From the NCBI RefSeq assembly GCF_014638845.1, contig NZ_BMFP01000002.1, forward strand, positions 78,363-142,362: a stretch of DNA of 64,000 nt. The letters run 5' to 3'. Position 1 is the first letter of the stretch, and each line of letters starts with the position of its first letter. Below are positions 1 to 7,000 of this stretch, piece by piece. Source of the stretch: Pontibacter amylolyticus. GTDB taxonomy: Bacteria > Bacteroidota > Bacteroidia > Cytophagales > Hymenobacteraceae. The position numbers and the translations under genes were made by a program. The notes under the pieces are model-generated. The model searched no databases. It saw only the letters and a list, made by a program, of their open reading frames with translations, and was not told where the DNA came from.

Positions 1-98
1 CGATCCACATCGCCGAAGATCCGCTCAGAGCGGTAGTGCGTGGCACGGGTGCGGCTATCAAAAATCTGGAAGGTTTTAAGAACGTCCTCCTGACTTAA
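1..98 (+). CDS. mreB: MreB, C-terminal end (partial)
   Basis: Only the last 31 codons are inside the window (frame starts at base 3, TAA at 96-98). The peptide contains HIAEDPLRAVVRGTG and ends in GFKNVLLT, the typical C-terminus of MreB, the actin-like filament protein that organises lateral wall synthesis under the inner membrane. It ends nine bases before the mreC ATG, and the next four genes are the expected mreC-mreD-mrdA-rodA order, which supports the call even though the nucleotide-binding domain lies outside the window. Confidence 0.93.
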   Translation, partial: IHIAEDPLRAVVRGTGAAIKNLEGFKNVLLT

Positions 99-107
99 AA
101 GTGCCGC

Positions 108-971
108 ATGCGGAATCTATTTGCATTTATTTATCGGTTCCGTGCATTCCTTCTATTCGTGTTGCTGGAGGCGCTCTGCATCTTCCTGATTGTGCGCTAC
201 AACACATATCAGGGAGCCGCTATGTTCAACTCCGCCAACACCTATGTGGGGCGTGTGCTGGAGTTTCAAAGTGGCGTAACCGACTACTTCAGGCTGGCGT
301 CTGTGAACAGTACGCTTGCCCAGGAAAATGCCGTGCTACGCCAGCAACTCATGTCTTACAGGCAGGACGCTGAAGCAGACAGCACCGATCAGCTTGACAC
401 GACCTTTTTCGCAGCCACCGACTCTGCCAAATCAGAGCCCTTCATTTTGCATGCCGGCCGTGTTATTAACAACTCAATCCGTCGCACGAACAATTATCTG
501 ACACTGGCAGCAGGAAGCCTGGATGGCGTGAAGCCGGGTATGGGCGTTATTTCCCCGAACGGGGCTGTGGGGCGCGTAAAAACCGTATCGAAGCACTATG
601 CCACCGTTACCTCGCTCCTGCACTCACAGATGCTGATCTCGGCCAAGATCAAGAAAGACAACACCTTTGGCACCATTAAGTGGACCGGCGGCGACTACCG
701 CACGGCCCTGCTCGACTACATACCGCTTCACGTGAAGCCCGAGCCCGGCGACACCGTGGTGACTAGCGGCTTCAACACGGTTTTCCCGGAAGGGATCATG
801 ATCGGCACCATCAGCGAGGTGGAGCGCGAGCTGGATAAGAGTTTCTATACCATCCGGGTGCAACTCTCGGTTGACTTCGCCCAACTCTCCTTTGTGTATG
901 TCGTGGAAAATCCGCGGCGCCCGGAGCAGGACTCCCTTGAAACAGAAGCAGGAATAATCCCCCATGAATAA
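108..971 (+). CDS. mreC: Rod shape-determining protein MreC
   Basis: MreC is a periplasmic scaffold that links MreB and MreD to the PBP2-RodA elongation machinery. The 287-residue protein has a short cytoplasmic N-terminus, one membrane segment at about residues 12-29, a likely coiled coil at about 55-85, and then the beta-rich domain of the family (LTLAAGSLDGVKPGMGV, then DTVVTSGFNTVFPEG near the C-terminal third). Its length is normal for the family. It starts nine bases after mreB stops and its 3' end overlaps mreD by eight bases, so the cluster is almost certainly co-transcribed and translationally coupled. Confidence 0.95.
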   Translation: MRNLFAFIYRFRAFLLFVLLEALCIFLIVRYNTYQGAAMFNSANTYVGRVLEFQSGVTDYFRLASVNSTLAQENAVLRQQLMSYRQDAEADSTDQLDTTFFAATDSAKSEPFILHAGRVINNSIRRTNNYLTLAAGSLDGVKPGMGVISPNGAVGRVKTVSKHYATVTSLLHSQMLISAKIKKDNTFGTIKWTGGDYRTALLDYIPLHVKPEPGDTVVTSGFNTVFPEGIMIGTISEVERELDKSFYTIRVQLSVDFAQLSFVYVVENPRRPEQDSLETEAGIIPHE

Positions 972-1488
972 CAGCTTAGGTATAGGACATATAGTGCAGT
1001 TTGTGGTATTTGTGGCCTTGCAGATACTCTTAATGGACAACCTGGTGCTGTTCGGCACCGGCTTCAGCTTCATCTACATCGCCTTCCTGCTTTTCCTGCC
1101 CCTTGAGATGAACCGGGTCCTGCTCCTGTTCCTGGGCTTTATAGCGGGCTTTGCAGTCGATATTTTTTATGACACGATGGGTATACACGCAGCGGCCAGT
1201 GTGCTGCTAGCCTATTTAAGACCCATGATATTGAACCTTCTCACACCGCGTGATGGTTACGATACGAATGACTCCGTGAACATACACATCATGGGCTGGC
1301 GCTGGTTTCTGGCGTACGCCCTCACCCTGATCCTGGCGCACCACACAGCAGTGTTTCTGCTCGAGATTTTCAGCCTGGAGGGTTTGTCGGCCGCAGTGCC
1401 CAAAATACTGCTGAGCACCTTGTTCACGGGAGTGGTTATGGTTATATTGCAGTTACTGTTCTTCTCCCTTAAGAGAGCGAATAGATGA
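964..1488 (+). CDS. mreD: Rod shape-determining protein MreD
   Basis: MreD is a small integral inner-membrane component of the elongasome. The 174 residues are strongly hydrophobic with about five predicted spans, and the N-terminal third shows the family pattern (LLMDNLVLFGTGF, then FLLFLPLEMNR). Sequence similarity in this family is weak, so the call rests on topology plus its position between mreC and the PBP2 gene. The start overlaps mreC by eight bases and the stop overlaps the next start in an ATGA junction (1485-1488), a sign of translational coupling. Confidence 0.92.
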   Translation: MNNSLGIGHIVQFVVFVALQILLMDNLVLFGTGFSFIYIAFLLFLPLEMNRVLLLFLGFIAGFAVDIFYDTMGIHAAASVLLAYLRPMILNLLTPRDGYDTNDSVNIHIMGWRWFLAYALTLILAHHTAVFLLEIFSLEGLSAAVPKILLSTLFTGVVMVILQLLFFSLKRANR

Positions 1489-3314
1489 ATTACCTCGAAA
1501 ACAGAAAATACGTCATACAAGCAATCTTCCTGGTGGTGGGTGTGGTTTACGCACTGCGCCTTTTCTACATCCAGGTAGTGGACAGCAGCTACAAGCAGGC
1601 CGCTGAGACCAACGCGATCAAGACGGTTATCCAATACCCTTTCCGGGGCCTGATCTACGACCGCAACGGCGAGCTGCTGGTGCAAAACACGCCCGTGTAC
1701 GACCTGATGATCGTGCCCAAAGAAGCCCGTAACATCGACACACTGCGCCTGGCCGGCATGCTGGACATTACGCTGGAAGACGCCCGCGAGCGCTTCAAAA
1801 AGGCCCGCGCCTACTCCTGGGTGAAGCCCTCCATTTTTCAGCAGATGCTGAGCACCCAGGACTTTGCCCACATACAGGATAACCTGATCGATTTCCCCGG
1901 TTTTTACATCAACGCCCGTACCGCCCGCGGCTATCCGCACCAGAGTCTGGGGCATGCGCTTGGCTATATCGCCGAGATCAGCCCCAAACAGCTCGAGGAC
2001 AGCACCTACGCAGGCTACCGTCCTGGCGACTACATCGGCAAGGCAGGTATAGAGATGGCCTACGAAAAGTACCTGATGGGCAAGCGTGGCGTCAAATACA
2101 AGATGGTGAACGTGCGCGGCATCGACAAGGGCTCGTTTAAGGACGGTGCTTACGATACGCTATCCATAGCCGGTCAGAACATGGTGAGCACCATCGACCT
2201 GGATTTGCAGGCTTACGGCGAACACCTGATGAACGGTGCCAAGGGCAGTATTGTGGCTATAGAACCGAAGACGGGAGAGATCCTGGCCTATATCTCAGCA
2301 CCTTTCTACGATCCGAACCTGTTTACCGGCAAAGACTACGGCAAGAACTACATGCAGCTACTGCAGGATCCGGACAAGACCATGTTCAACCGTCCGATCA
2401 TGGCCGACCGCAACCCGCCGGGCTCTATCTTCAAACTGACACAGGCCTTGATCGCACTGGAAGATGGTGTAATAGACCCCAATACAAGGTATGCCTGCAA
2501 CAAATCGCTGGTGAATTGCCACCCGCACCCCTCGCCGCTCGACTTGCGCGGTGCCGTGCAGCACTCCTGCAACCCCTGGTTCTTCCAGGCCTATAAGGCG
2601 CTCATCAACCAGGGCAAGTCCAAAAACACCTTTACCGACACCTCGATTGGCCTGAGAGACTGGCGCGAGCATGTGCTGACTTTTGGCTTCGGCAAGAAAC
2701 TGGGCATCGATATACCGGGCGAGAAGTCAGGTATCATCGCCTCCACTGACCTGTACGACCGTGTGTATGGCAAGGACCGCTGGAAATACTCCACCATCTA
2801 CTCCCTCAGCATCGGGCAGGGCGAATTGGGTGTGACGCCGCTGCAGATGGCAAACTTTATGGCTATTGTCGCCAATAAAGGCTATTATGTGACCCCACAC
2901 CTCATCCGTTCGATTGGCGAGGACGGTAAGCCCTTGGCAGAAAACTACGAACGTCACTATACCTCTGTAAAGCCTCATCACTTTGACCCGATTATAGAGG
3001 GCATGGCTGAAGTGGTACGCGCCGGTACAGGCCGAAAGGCCAGCCTGGGCAAAGTAGGTATAACCGTTTGCGGCAAAACCGGAACGGCCCAGAATCCGCA
3101 GGGCCCTGACCATGCCGTGTTCGTGGCTTTTGCCCCCATGGAAGACCCAAAGATTGCCATTGCGGTGTATGTAGAGCACGGTAAGTGGGGCGGACAGTCA
3201 GCGGCTCCAATTGCGGGCCTGATGATCGAGCAGTACCTGACGGATACGGTAACGATCAAAGAGCAGGAGAAGTGGGTATTGAGCCGCGAGTATTTGAATA
3301 TTAGATCGAAGTAA
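1485..3314 (+). CDS. mrdA: Penicillin-binding protein 2, elongation transpeptidase
   Basis: Class B PBP that cross-links peptidoglycan during cell elongation, anchored by an N-terminal membrane segment (about residues 10-28). The N-terminal non-catalytic module (YPFRGLIYDRNGELLVQN, then the GKAGIEMAYE region) is followed by the transpeptidase domain with all three active-site motifs: SxxK as Ser314-Ile-Phe-Lys317, SxN as Ser361-Cys-Asn363, and KTGTA from Lys531. At 609 residues it is full length. It overlaps mreD by four bases and is followed four bases later by rodA, its glycosyltransferase partner. Beta-lactams bind the Ser314 site in this family. Confidence 0.95.
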   Translation: MNYLENRKYVIQAIFLVVGVVYALRLFYIQVVDSSYKQAAETNAIKTVIQYPFRGLIYDRNGELLVQNTPVYDLMIVPKEARNIDTLRLAGMLDITLEDARERFKKARAYSWVKPSIFQQMLSTQDFAHIQDNLIDFPGFYINARTARGYPHQSLGHALGYIAEISPKQLEDSTYAGYRPGDYIGKAGIEMAYEKYLMGKRGVKYKMVNVRGIDKGSFKDGAYDTLSIAGQNMVSTIDLDLQAYGEHLMNGAKGSIVAIEPKTGEILAYISAPFYDPNLFTGKDYGKNYMQLLQDPDKTMFNRPIMADRNPPGSIFKLTQALIALEDGVIDPNTRYACNKSLVNCHPHPSPLDLRGAVQHSCNPWFFQAYKALINQGKSKNTFTDTSIGLRDWREHVLTFGFGKKLGIDIPGEKSGIIASTDLYDRVYGKDRWKYSTIYSLSIGQGELGVTPLQMANFMAIVANKGYYVTPHLIRSIGEDGKPLAENYERHYTSVKPHHFDPIIEGMAEVVRAGTGRKASLGKVGITVCGKTGTAQNPQGPDHAVFVAFAPMEDPKIAIAVYVEHGKWGGQSAAPIAGLMIEQYLTDTVTIKEQEKWVLSREYLNIRSK

Positions 3315-3318
3315 GGGT

Positions 3319-4644
3319 ATGTCAACAACGCAACATCGTGTACTTGGAGGAAAGATCGTGCAGCCTAGCAGCCGCCGCCAGTCAACCAGCGTGTTTGGCA
3401 ATCTGGACTGGTTTACGGTGCTCATCTACTCTGTGCTGGTGGCGCTGGGCTGGATGAACATCTATGCCGTGGTGTACAGCCCCGACAACGTAGTGAACAT
3501 CTTCAGCTTCGACATTAACTCGGGTAGGCAGCTAACGTTTATTGCAGCGGGTGTTATTCTAATAATAATATTGCTCGTAGTCGATTACAAGGTGTACGAG
3601 CACCTGGCTTATCCCATCTATGGCGGTATTATACTCCTACTGCTCTTTACGCTGGCAGTAGCCAACCCTGTAGCAGGTTCACGCTCCTGGCTTGATTTGG
3701 GGGCTGGCTTTCGCCTACAGCCTGCCGAGCTTTCTAAGTTTGCCACGGCACTGGCCATCTCCAAATACCTGAGCCAGGTGAGCCTGCGCCAGCAGAAAAT
3801 GAAAGACCAGATGATCCTGGCAGCCATTACCTTTTTGCCGGCCGTCATCATCATTCTGCAGAACGAAACGGGTTCGGCGCTGGTGTTCGGCGCCTTCATT
3901 CTGGCTTTCTTCCGCGAAGGCATGTCGCCACTCATCCTGATTATCGGTGGATCAGCAGCGGCCATCTTCATCCTGACCCTGCTCGTTCCGAAGCTATACC
4001 TGCTTATCGGCATTGCCGCCCTCATGGGCCTGGCCATGTTCCTGGACTACCGCCTCATGCGCCGCTTCAAGACCATGATCGCGCTCTTTGTGCTGGTGGT
4101 CGGCATGGTGTTCAGCGTAGACTATTTCGTGAATGACATCCTGCAGCCGCACCAGCAGAACCGTATCAAGGCGCTGATTAATCCGGAGGCGGACCCGCTG
4201 GGCTATGGCTGGAACGTGACACAGTCAAAGATCGCGATAGGCTCGGGCGGATTCTGGGGCAAGGGTTTTCTGGAGGGGACGCAGACCAAGTTCGACTTCG
4301 TGCCCGAGCAGAGTACCGACTTCATCTTCTGTACCATCGGCGAGGAGCACGGATGGGTGGGCAGCACGATTCTGATCGCCCTCTTCCTATTGCTGATGAT
4401 GCGCATCGTCTACATTGCTGAGCGGCAGAAGTCCGTCTTCGGCCGCACCTATGGCTACTGCGTGGTGTCGGTTATCTTCTTCCACTTTGTCATTAACGTG
4501 GGCATGACCATTGGCCTGGCGCCCGTGGTAGGTATACCACTGCCTTTCTTCAGCTACGGCGGTTCTTCGCTGTGGTCGTTTACCATCCTGCTGTTTATCC
4601 TGCTGGCCATCGATGCGAACCGGAACAGGGAGTTGGTAAGGTAA
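3319..4644 (+). CDS. rodA: RodA, SEDS peptidoglycan polymerase
   Basis: SEDS-family membrane glycosyltransferase that polymerises lipid II in the elongasome with PBP2. The 441-residue protein has about ten membrane spans. Family signatures are visible: LQPAELSKFATALAISKYL, ILQNETGSALVFGAFI, and the late GIPLPFFSYGGSSL motif. The N-terminus carries about 30 extra basic residues before the first span (QHRVLGGKIVQPSSRRQ). An alternative later start cannot be excluded, but the ATG at 3319 lies only four bases after PBP2, which fits the tight operon. A strong hairpin terminator follows at 4676-4733. Confidence 0.93.
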   Translation: MSTTQHRVLGGKIVQPSSRRQSTSVFGNLDWFTVLIYSVLVALGWMNIYAVVYSPDNVVNIFSFDINSGRQLTFIAAGVILIIILLVVDYKVYEHLAYPIYGGIILLLLFTLAVANPVAGSRSWLDLGAGFRLQPAELSKFATALAISKYLSQVSLRQQKMKDQMILAAITFLPAVIIILQNETGSALVFGAFILAFFREGMSPLILIIGGSAAAIFILTLLVPKLYLLIGIAALMGLAMFLDYRLMRRFKTMIALFVLVVGMVFSVDYFVNDILQPHQQNRIKALINPEADPLGYGWNVTQSKIAIGSGGFWGKGFLEGTQTKFDFVPEQSTDFIFCTIGEEHGWVGSTILIALFLLLMMRIVYIAERQKSVFGRTYGYCVVSVIFFHFVINVGMTIGLAPVVGIPLPFFSYGGSSLWSFTILLFILLAIDANRNRELVR

Positions 4645-4675
4645 GGTATAGCAAAAGGTACTTCACTACAGAAAG

Positions 4676-4733
4676 CGGCCAGTGCAGCGGGATGCTCTTT
4701 TTAGGGTGATTCTGACGCACTGGCCGTTTTGTT
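4676..4733 (+). terminator. Intrinsic terminator after rodA
   Basis: CGGCCAGTGC at 4676-4685 pairs perfectly with GCACTGGCCG at 4717-4726 and is followed by a T-rich run (TTTTGTTTCT). It closes the mre-rodA transcript 30 bases after the rodA stop. Confidence 0.8.
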
Positions 4734-4996
4734 TCTATTGATGCCCCTCCCACAGCATTAATTTCCCATCTATCGCCGTATCAAATCACCACAACTACAG
4801 ACACAACAAACCGTAATCATATATTGCTGACAATCATTATTTTACAACCACACAAAGGCACTATCTGCAAACTTGTGCGTCTGCTGTTAAGGGGTGGTCG
4901 GCGGCATTACTCCACTTGCAGCACTAGCTGAGACTCCTGATACATTGTATATCTGATTTACAGCATCAAAACTATCTGCTTTACACTTATACCTCC
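4734..4996. other. Spacer before the DUF4242 gene
   Basis: About 260 bases of AT-richer spacer between the rodA terminator and the next gene. I see no ORF, RNA or clear promoter. One TATACCT copy lies 5 bases before the ATG at 4997. Confidence 0.5.
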
Positions 4997-5269
4997 ATGC
5001 CTAAATTTGTCATTGAAAGAGAGATACCGGATGCCGGCAAGCTGACACCGGATCAGTTGAAATCCATTTCACAAACCTCCTGCGGCGTGCTCGACAAGAT
5101 GGGGCCGAAGATCCAATGGGTCCAGAGCTACGTGACTGACGATAAGATTTACTGCATCTACAATGCGCCGAACGAAGATATGGTGCGGGAGCATGCCAGG
5201 CAGGGAGGCTTTCCGGCCAATAAGATAAGCAGGGTGGGCACGGTCATAGACCCAACGACAGCAGAGTAA
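4997..5269 (+). CDS. DUF4242 family small protein
   Basis: A 90-residue protein with no signal peptide or membrane span. It matches the pattern of DUF4242 (also called the nickel-binding-type small domain): MPKFVIEREIPDAG at the N-terminus, a central WVQSYVTDDKIYCIY strand pair, and the late REHARQGGFPANKI motif. Such proteins form small ferredoxin-like folds, and their biological role is not established. It stands alone, converging with the minus-strand gene that ends at 5330. Assignment to the family is from memory of its motifs. No catalytic role can be claimed. Confidence 0.8.
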   Translation: MPKFVIEREIPDAGKLTPDQLKSISQTSCGVLDKMGPKIQWVQSYVTDDKIYCIYNAPNEDMVREHARQGGFPANKISRVGTVIDPTTAE

Positions 5270-5329
5270 AAATACCGTTGCATGGCCTTACGCGAAAGGT
5301 TAATCGGGAATTAAATCTTTGTTGCAGGT

Positions 5330-6454
5330 TTATTTCCTGGGGCTATACCTGATCAGTGACGTTGCTGTCAGCTTCGTAACAGGCTGTCCGGTTTTTGGAT
5401 TAATGAATCGCACCAACCCCTGTCGCATGAGTCTTTCGTAGGCTGCAGCATAATTCGACAGGGTATAGTGCGTGCCCAAACTGTGCTGCTCGTAGATGTA
5501 CTGCAGCGAGCGGTTGTTGCATCTTGTCGTATCTCCCGATAATTCCTGTGCCAACCTGGCTACAGCGTATTTGTAATGCTCCTGGAACAGGGACATCTGC
5601 TGCGCCTGCAGATTAACCCCGAATAGCGGCACCCCGTCTTCCTGGTAGTCGCTATACCCTTCCAGCAACTCTTTGAGCCTGGTATACGCTTGCGCTGACG
5701 TGGAGGCTAGCACAAGGTAGTAACCTGTCTGTTTTTTGTCAGGAAGATTAATCCGGAACCTTAAGGTATAGAAGCCTCTCCTGCTGAAAGTTTCTTCAAA
5801 GCAATCGAGCAAATACTCCTCTCTCCTGTCTGCGTTCCTGTTCTGCTTATAGAAGCCCTTAATCTGCTCCAGCCGTTCCTCAAAGATTTTCTGAAACAAG
5901 CTATCAGGCTTGGCCTTTTTCACGGCAGCCTCCAAGGTTTTCGGGTTGAAAAGCATCAGCAGGTCCGATGCACTGGTCTGAACAGCATGAAGCAGGAGTT
6001 GCTGTGCTATACCTTCCTCAACAGGGTTAAGAAAAGCGAGGGCCGGTTGACCTGCTTCCAGGATCTGCTCTGCCAGCGCCTCCCCGCTCTCCTCCAGCAG
6101 CATGACCGGCGGATGCACCAAGTCTTGGTAAAACGGCAGGTGCTCTACCTGCTCCTGCAGTTCAGCCAACGCAGGCTGGTCAGCGTCATAAAAGACAGTT
6201 TTTATACCTTGATTCAGATCGAGCCGGGAGCCAGTGCTTTTGTATACCTGCCGTAGCAGCTGCAATGCGGCGGGGGCCGGTTCGTCACGCTCTAGCCCAG
6301 CTTGCAAATCCATAAAGCGCATTCGTGTTTCAAACATACCAACTTGCTGCAGCCTGGTAGTGGCCCAAACTTCAAAAATACGGGGCAGCAGCTCAGCTTT
6401 GATTTCTGAGGCTGTTCTTTCGATCTTAAAGAAGTCGCGGGGTGCTGCGGACAT
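5330..6454 (-). CDS. TcmP-like (three-Cys-motif partner) protein
   Basis: A 374-residue soluble protein. The N-terminal arrangement resembles TcmP, a Rossmann-fold, methyltransferase-like family: a helix IKAELLPRIFEVW, then RMRFMDLQAG (44-53) in the place of the usual yIDxFAG motif, then a VFYDADQPALAEL strand-helix. The C-terminal 60 residues (IYEQHSLGTHYTLSNYAAAY and onward) look like the winged helix seen at the end of TcmP-type proteins. The canonical glycine-rich SAM loop is weak, so activity is doubtful. TcmP genes normally sit beside a three-Cys-motif (Gp37/Gp68) gene, and none is present here. The function is unknown. It could also be an unrelated Rossmann protein. Confidence 0.5.
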   Translation of the reverse strand: MSAAPRDFFKIERTASEIKAELLPRIFEVWATTRLQQVGMFETRMRFMDLQAGLERDEPAPAALQLLRQVYKSTGSRLDLNQGIKTVFYDADQPALAELQEQVEHLPFYQDLVHPPVMLLEESGEALAEQILEAGQPALAFLNPVEEGIAQQLLLHAVQTSASDLLMLFNPKTLEAAVKKAKPDSLFQKIFEERLEQIKGFYKQNRNADRREEYLLDCFEETFSRRGFYTLRFRINLPDKKQTGYYLVLASTSAQAYTRLKELLEGYSDYQEDGVPLFGVNLQAQQMSLFQEHYKYAVARLAQELSGDTTRCNNRSLQYIYEQHSLGTHYTLSNYAAAYERLMRQGLVRFINPKTGQPVTKLTATSLIRYSPRK

Positions 6455-6544
6455 GAATGGGGTATTGTGCTGTAAAGGTCTGTAATGCCTAACCTGTACG
6501 GATGTATTGCTTCAGGTATACAAAGTTAAAGCTTAATCAAACAA

Positions 6545-6576
6545 AAAGCCCTTGCAACTTCCGTTACAAGGGCTTT
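6545..6576 (-). terminator. Terminator after tRNA-Leu
   Basis: On the minus strand AAGCCCTTG and CAAGGGCTT form a stem followed by TTTTTG, about 16 bases beyond the 3' end of tRNA-Leu. Confidence 0.75.
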
Positions 6577-6591
6577 CTTCAGTTTATTCAG

Positions 6592-6675
6592 TACCAGGAG
6601 CGGGAATCGAACCCGCACGAGCTTGCGCTCACAAGATTTTAAGTCTTGCGTGTCTACCAATTCCACCATCCCGGC
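6592..6675 (-). tRNA. tRNA-Leu (TAA)
   Basis: The 84-base minus-strand sequence folds as a class II tRNA. The acceptor is GCCGGGA with TCCTGGT (two G-U pairs) and discriminator A, the D arm contains GGTAGACA, and the anticodon stem CAAGA/TCTTG encloses CTTAAAA (anticodon TAA). A long variable arm (GTGAGCGCAAGCTCGT) and a T arm GCGGGTTCGATTCCCGC complete it. CCA is not encoded. The anticodon reads UUA/UUG leucine codons. Confidence 0.95.
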
Positions 6676-6714
6676 GCCTTCCGAAGCGTTTTTCGGAGAG
6701 GTGACTTTAAAAAA

Positions 6715-6743
6715 CAAAGACGTTGCTTATCACAACGTCTTTG
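6715..6743 (-). terminator. Hairpin between the two tRNA genes
   Basis: CAAAGACGTTG (6715-6725) pairs perfectly with CAACGTCTTTG (6733-6743). On the minus strand it is followed by TTTTTT, so it has the form of an intrinsic terminator directly after tRNA-Gly and before tRNA-Leu. It may be a leaky terminator or an RNA-processing hairpin, because no separate promoter is obvious for tRNA-Leu. Confidence 0.65.
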
Positions 6744-6760
6744 TCAATTTGCCTTTTTTG

Positions 6761-6833
6761 AGCGGGAGACGAGGTTCGAACTCGCGACCTCGACCTTGGC
6801 AAGGTCGCGCTCTACCAACTGAGCTACTCCCGC
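6761..6833 (-). tRNA. tRNA-Gly (GCC)
   Basis: The 73-base minus-strand sequence has acceptor GCGGGAG/CTCCCGC, D arm AGCTCAGTTGGTAGAGC, anticodon loop TTGCCAA (anticodon GCC, reads GGC/GGU), and T arm GCGAGTTCGAACCTCG. CCA is not encoded. Confidence 0.96.
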
Positions 6834-6873
6834 TTTTAGTCATTCCCTAAACCCCCTGAGCGATTTAGTGATA

Positions 6874-6903
6874 CAAAGATATAGACAAAAATTCAGAAGT
6901 CAA
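6874..6903 (-). promoter_or_regulatory. Promoter of the tRNA-Gly/tRNA-Leu unit
   Basis: Reading the minus strand, TTG (6903-6901) is followed after exactly 19 bases by TATCTTTG (6881-6874). This is a full match to the Bacteroidota housekeeping promoter (-33 TTG, -7 TAnnTTTG). Transcription would begin some 30-40 bases before tRNA-Gly. Confidence 0.8.
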
Positions 6904-7000
6904 GAGGCAGCGCTAAAATTTTCCGTCACTTTTTCATTTTCCCCTGATTTTCAGAGAGTAAATTTTTCGAAAAATCTTAGGCACAGCCCCGCTATACCTT

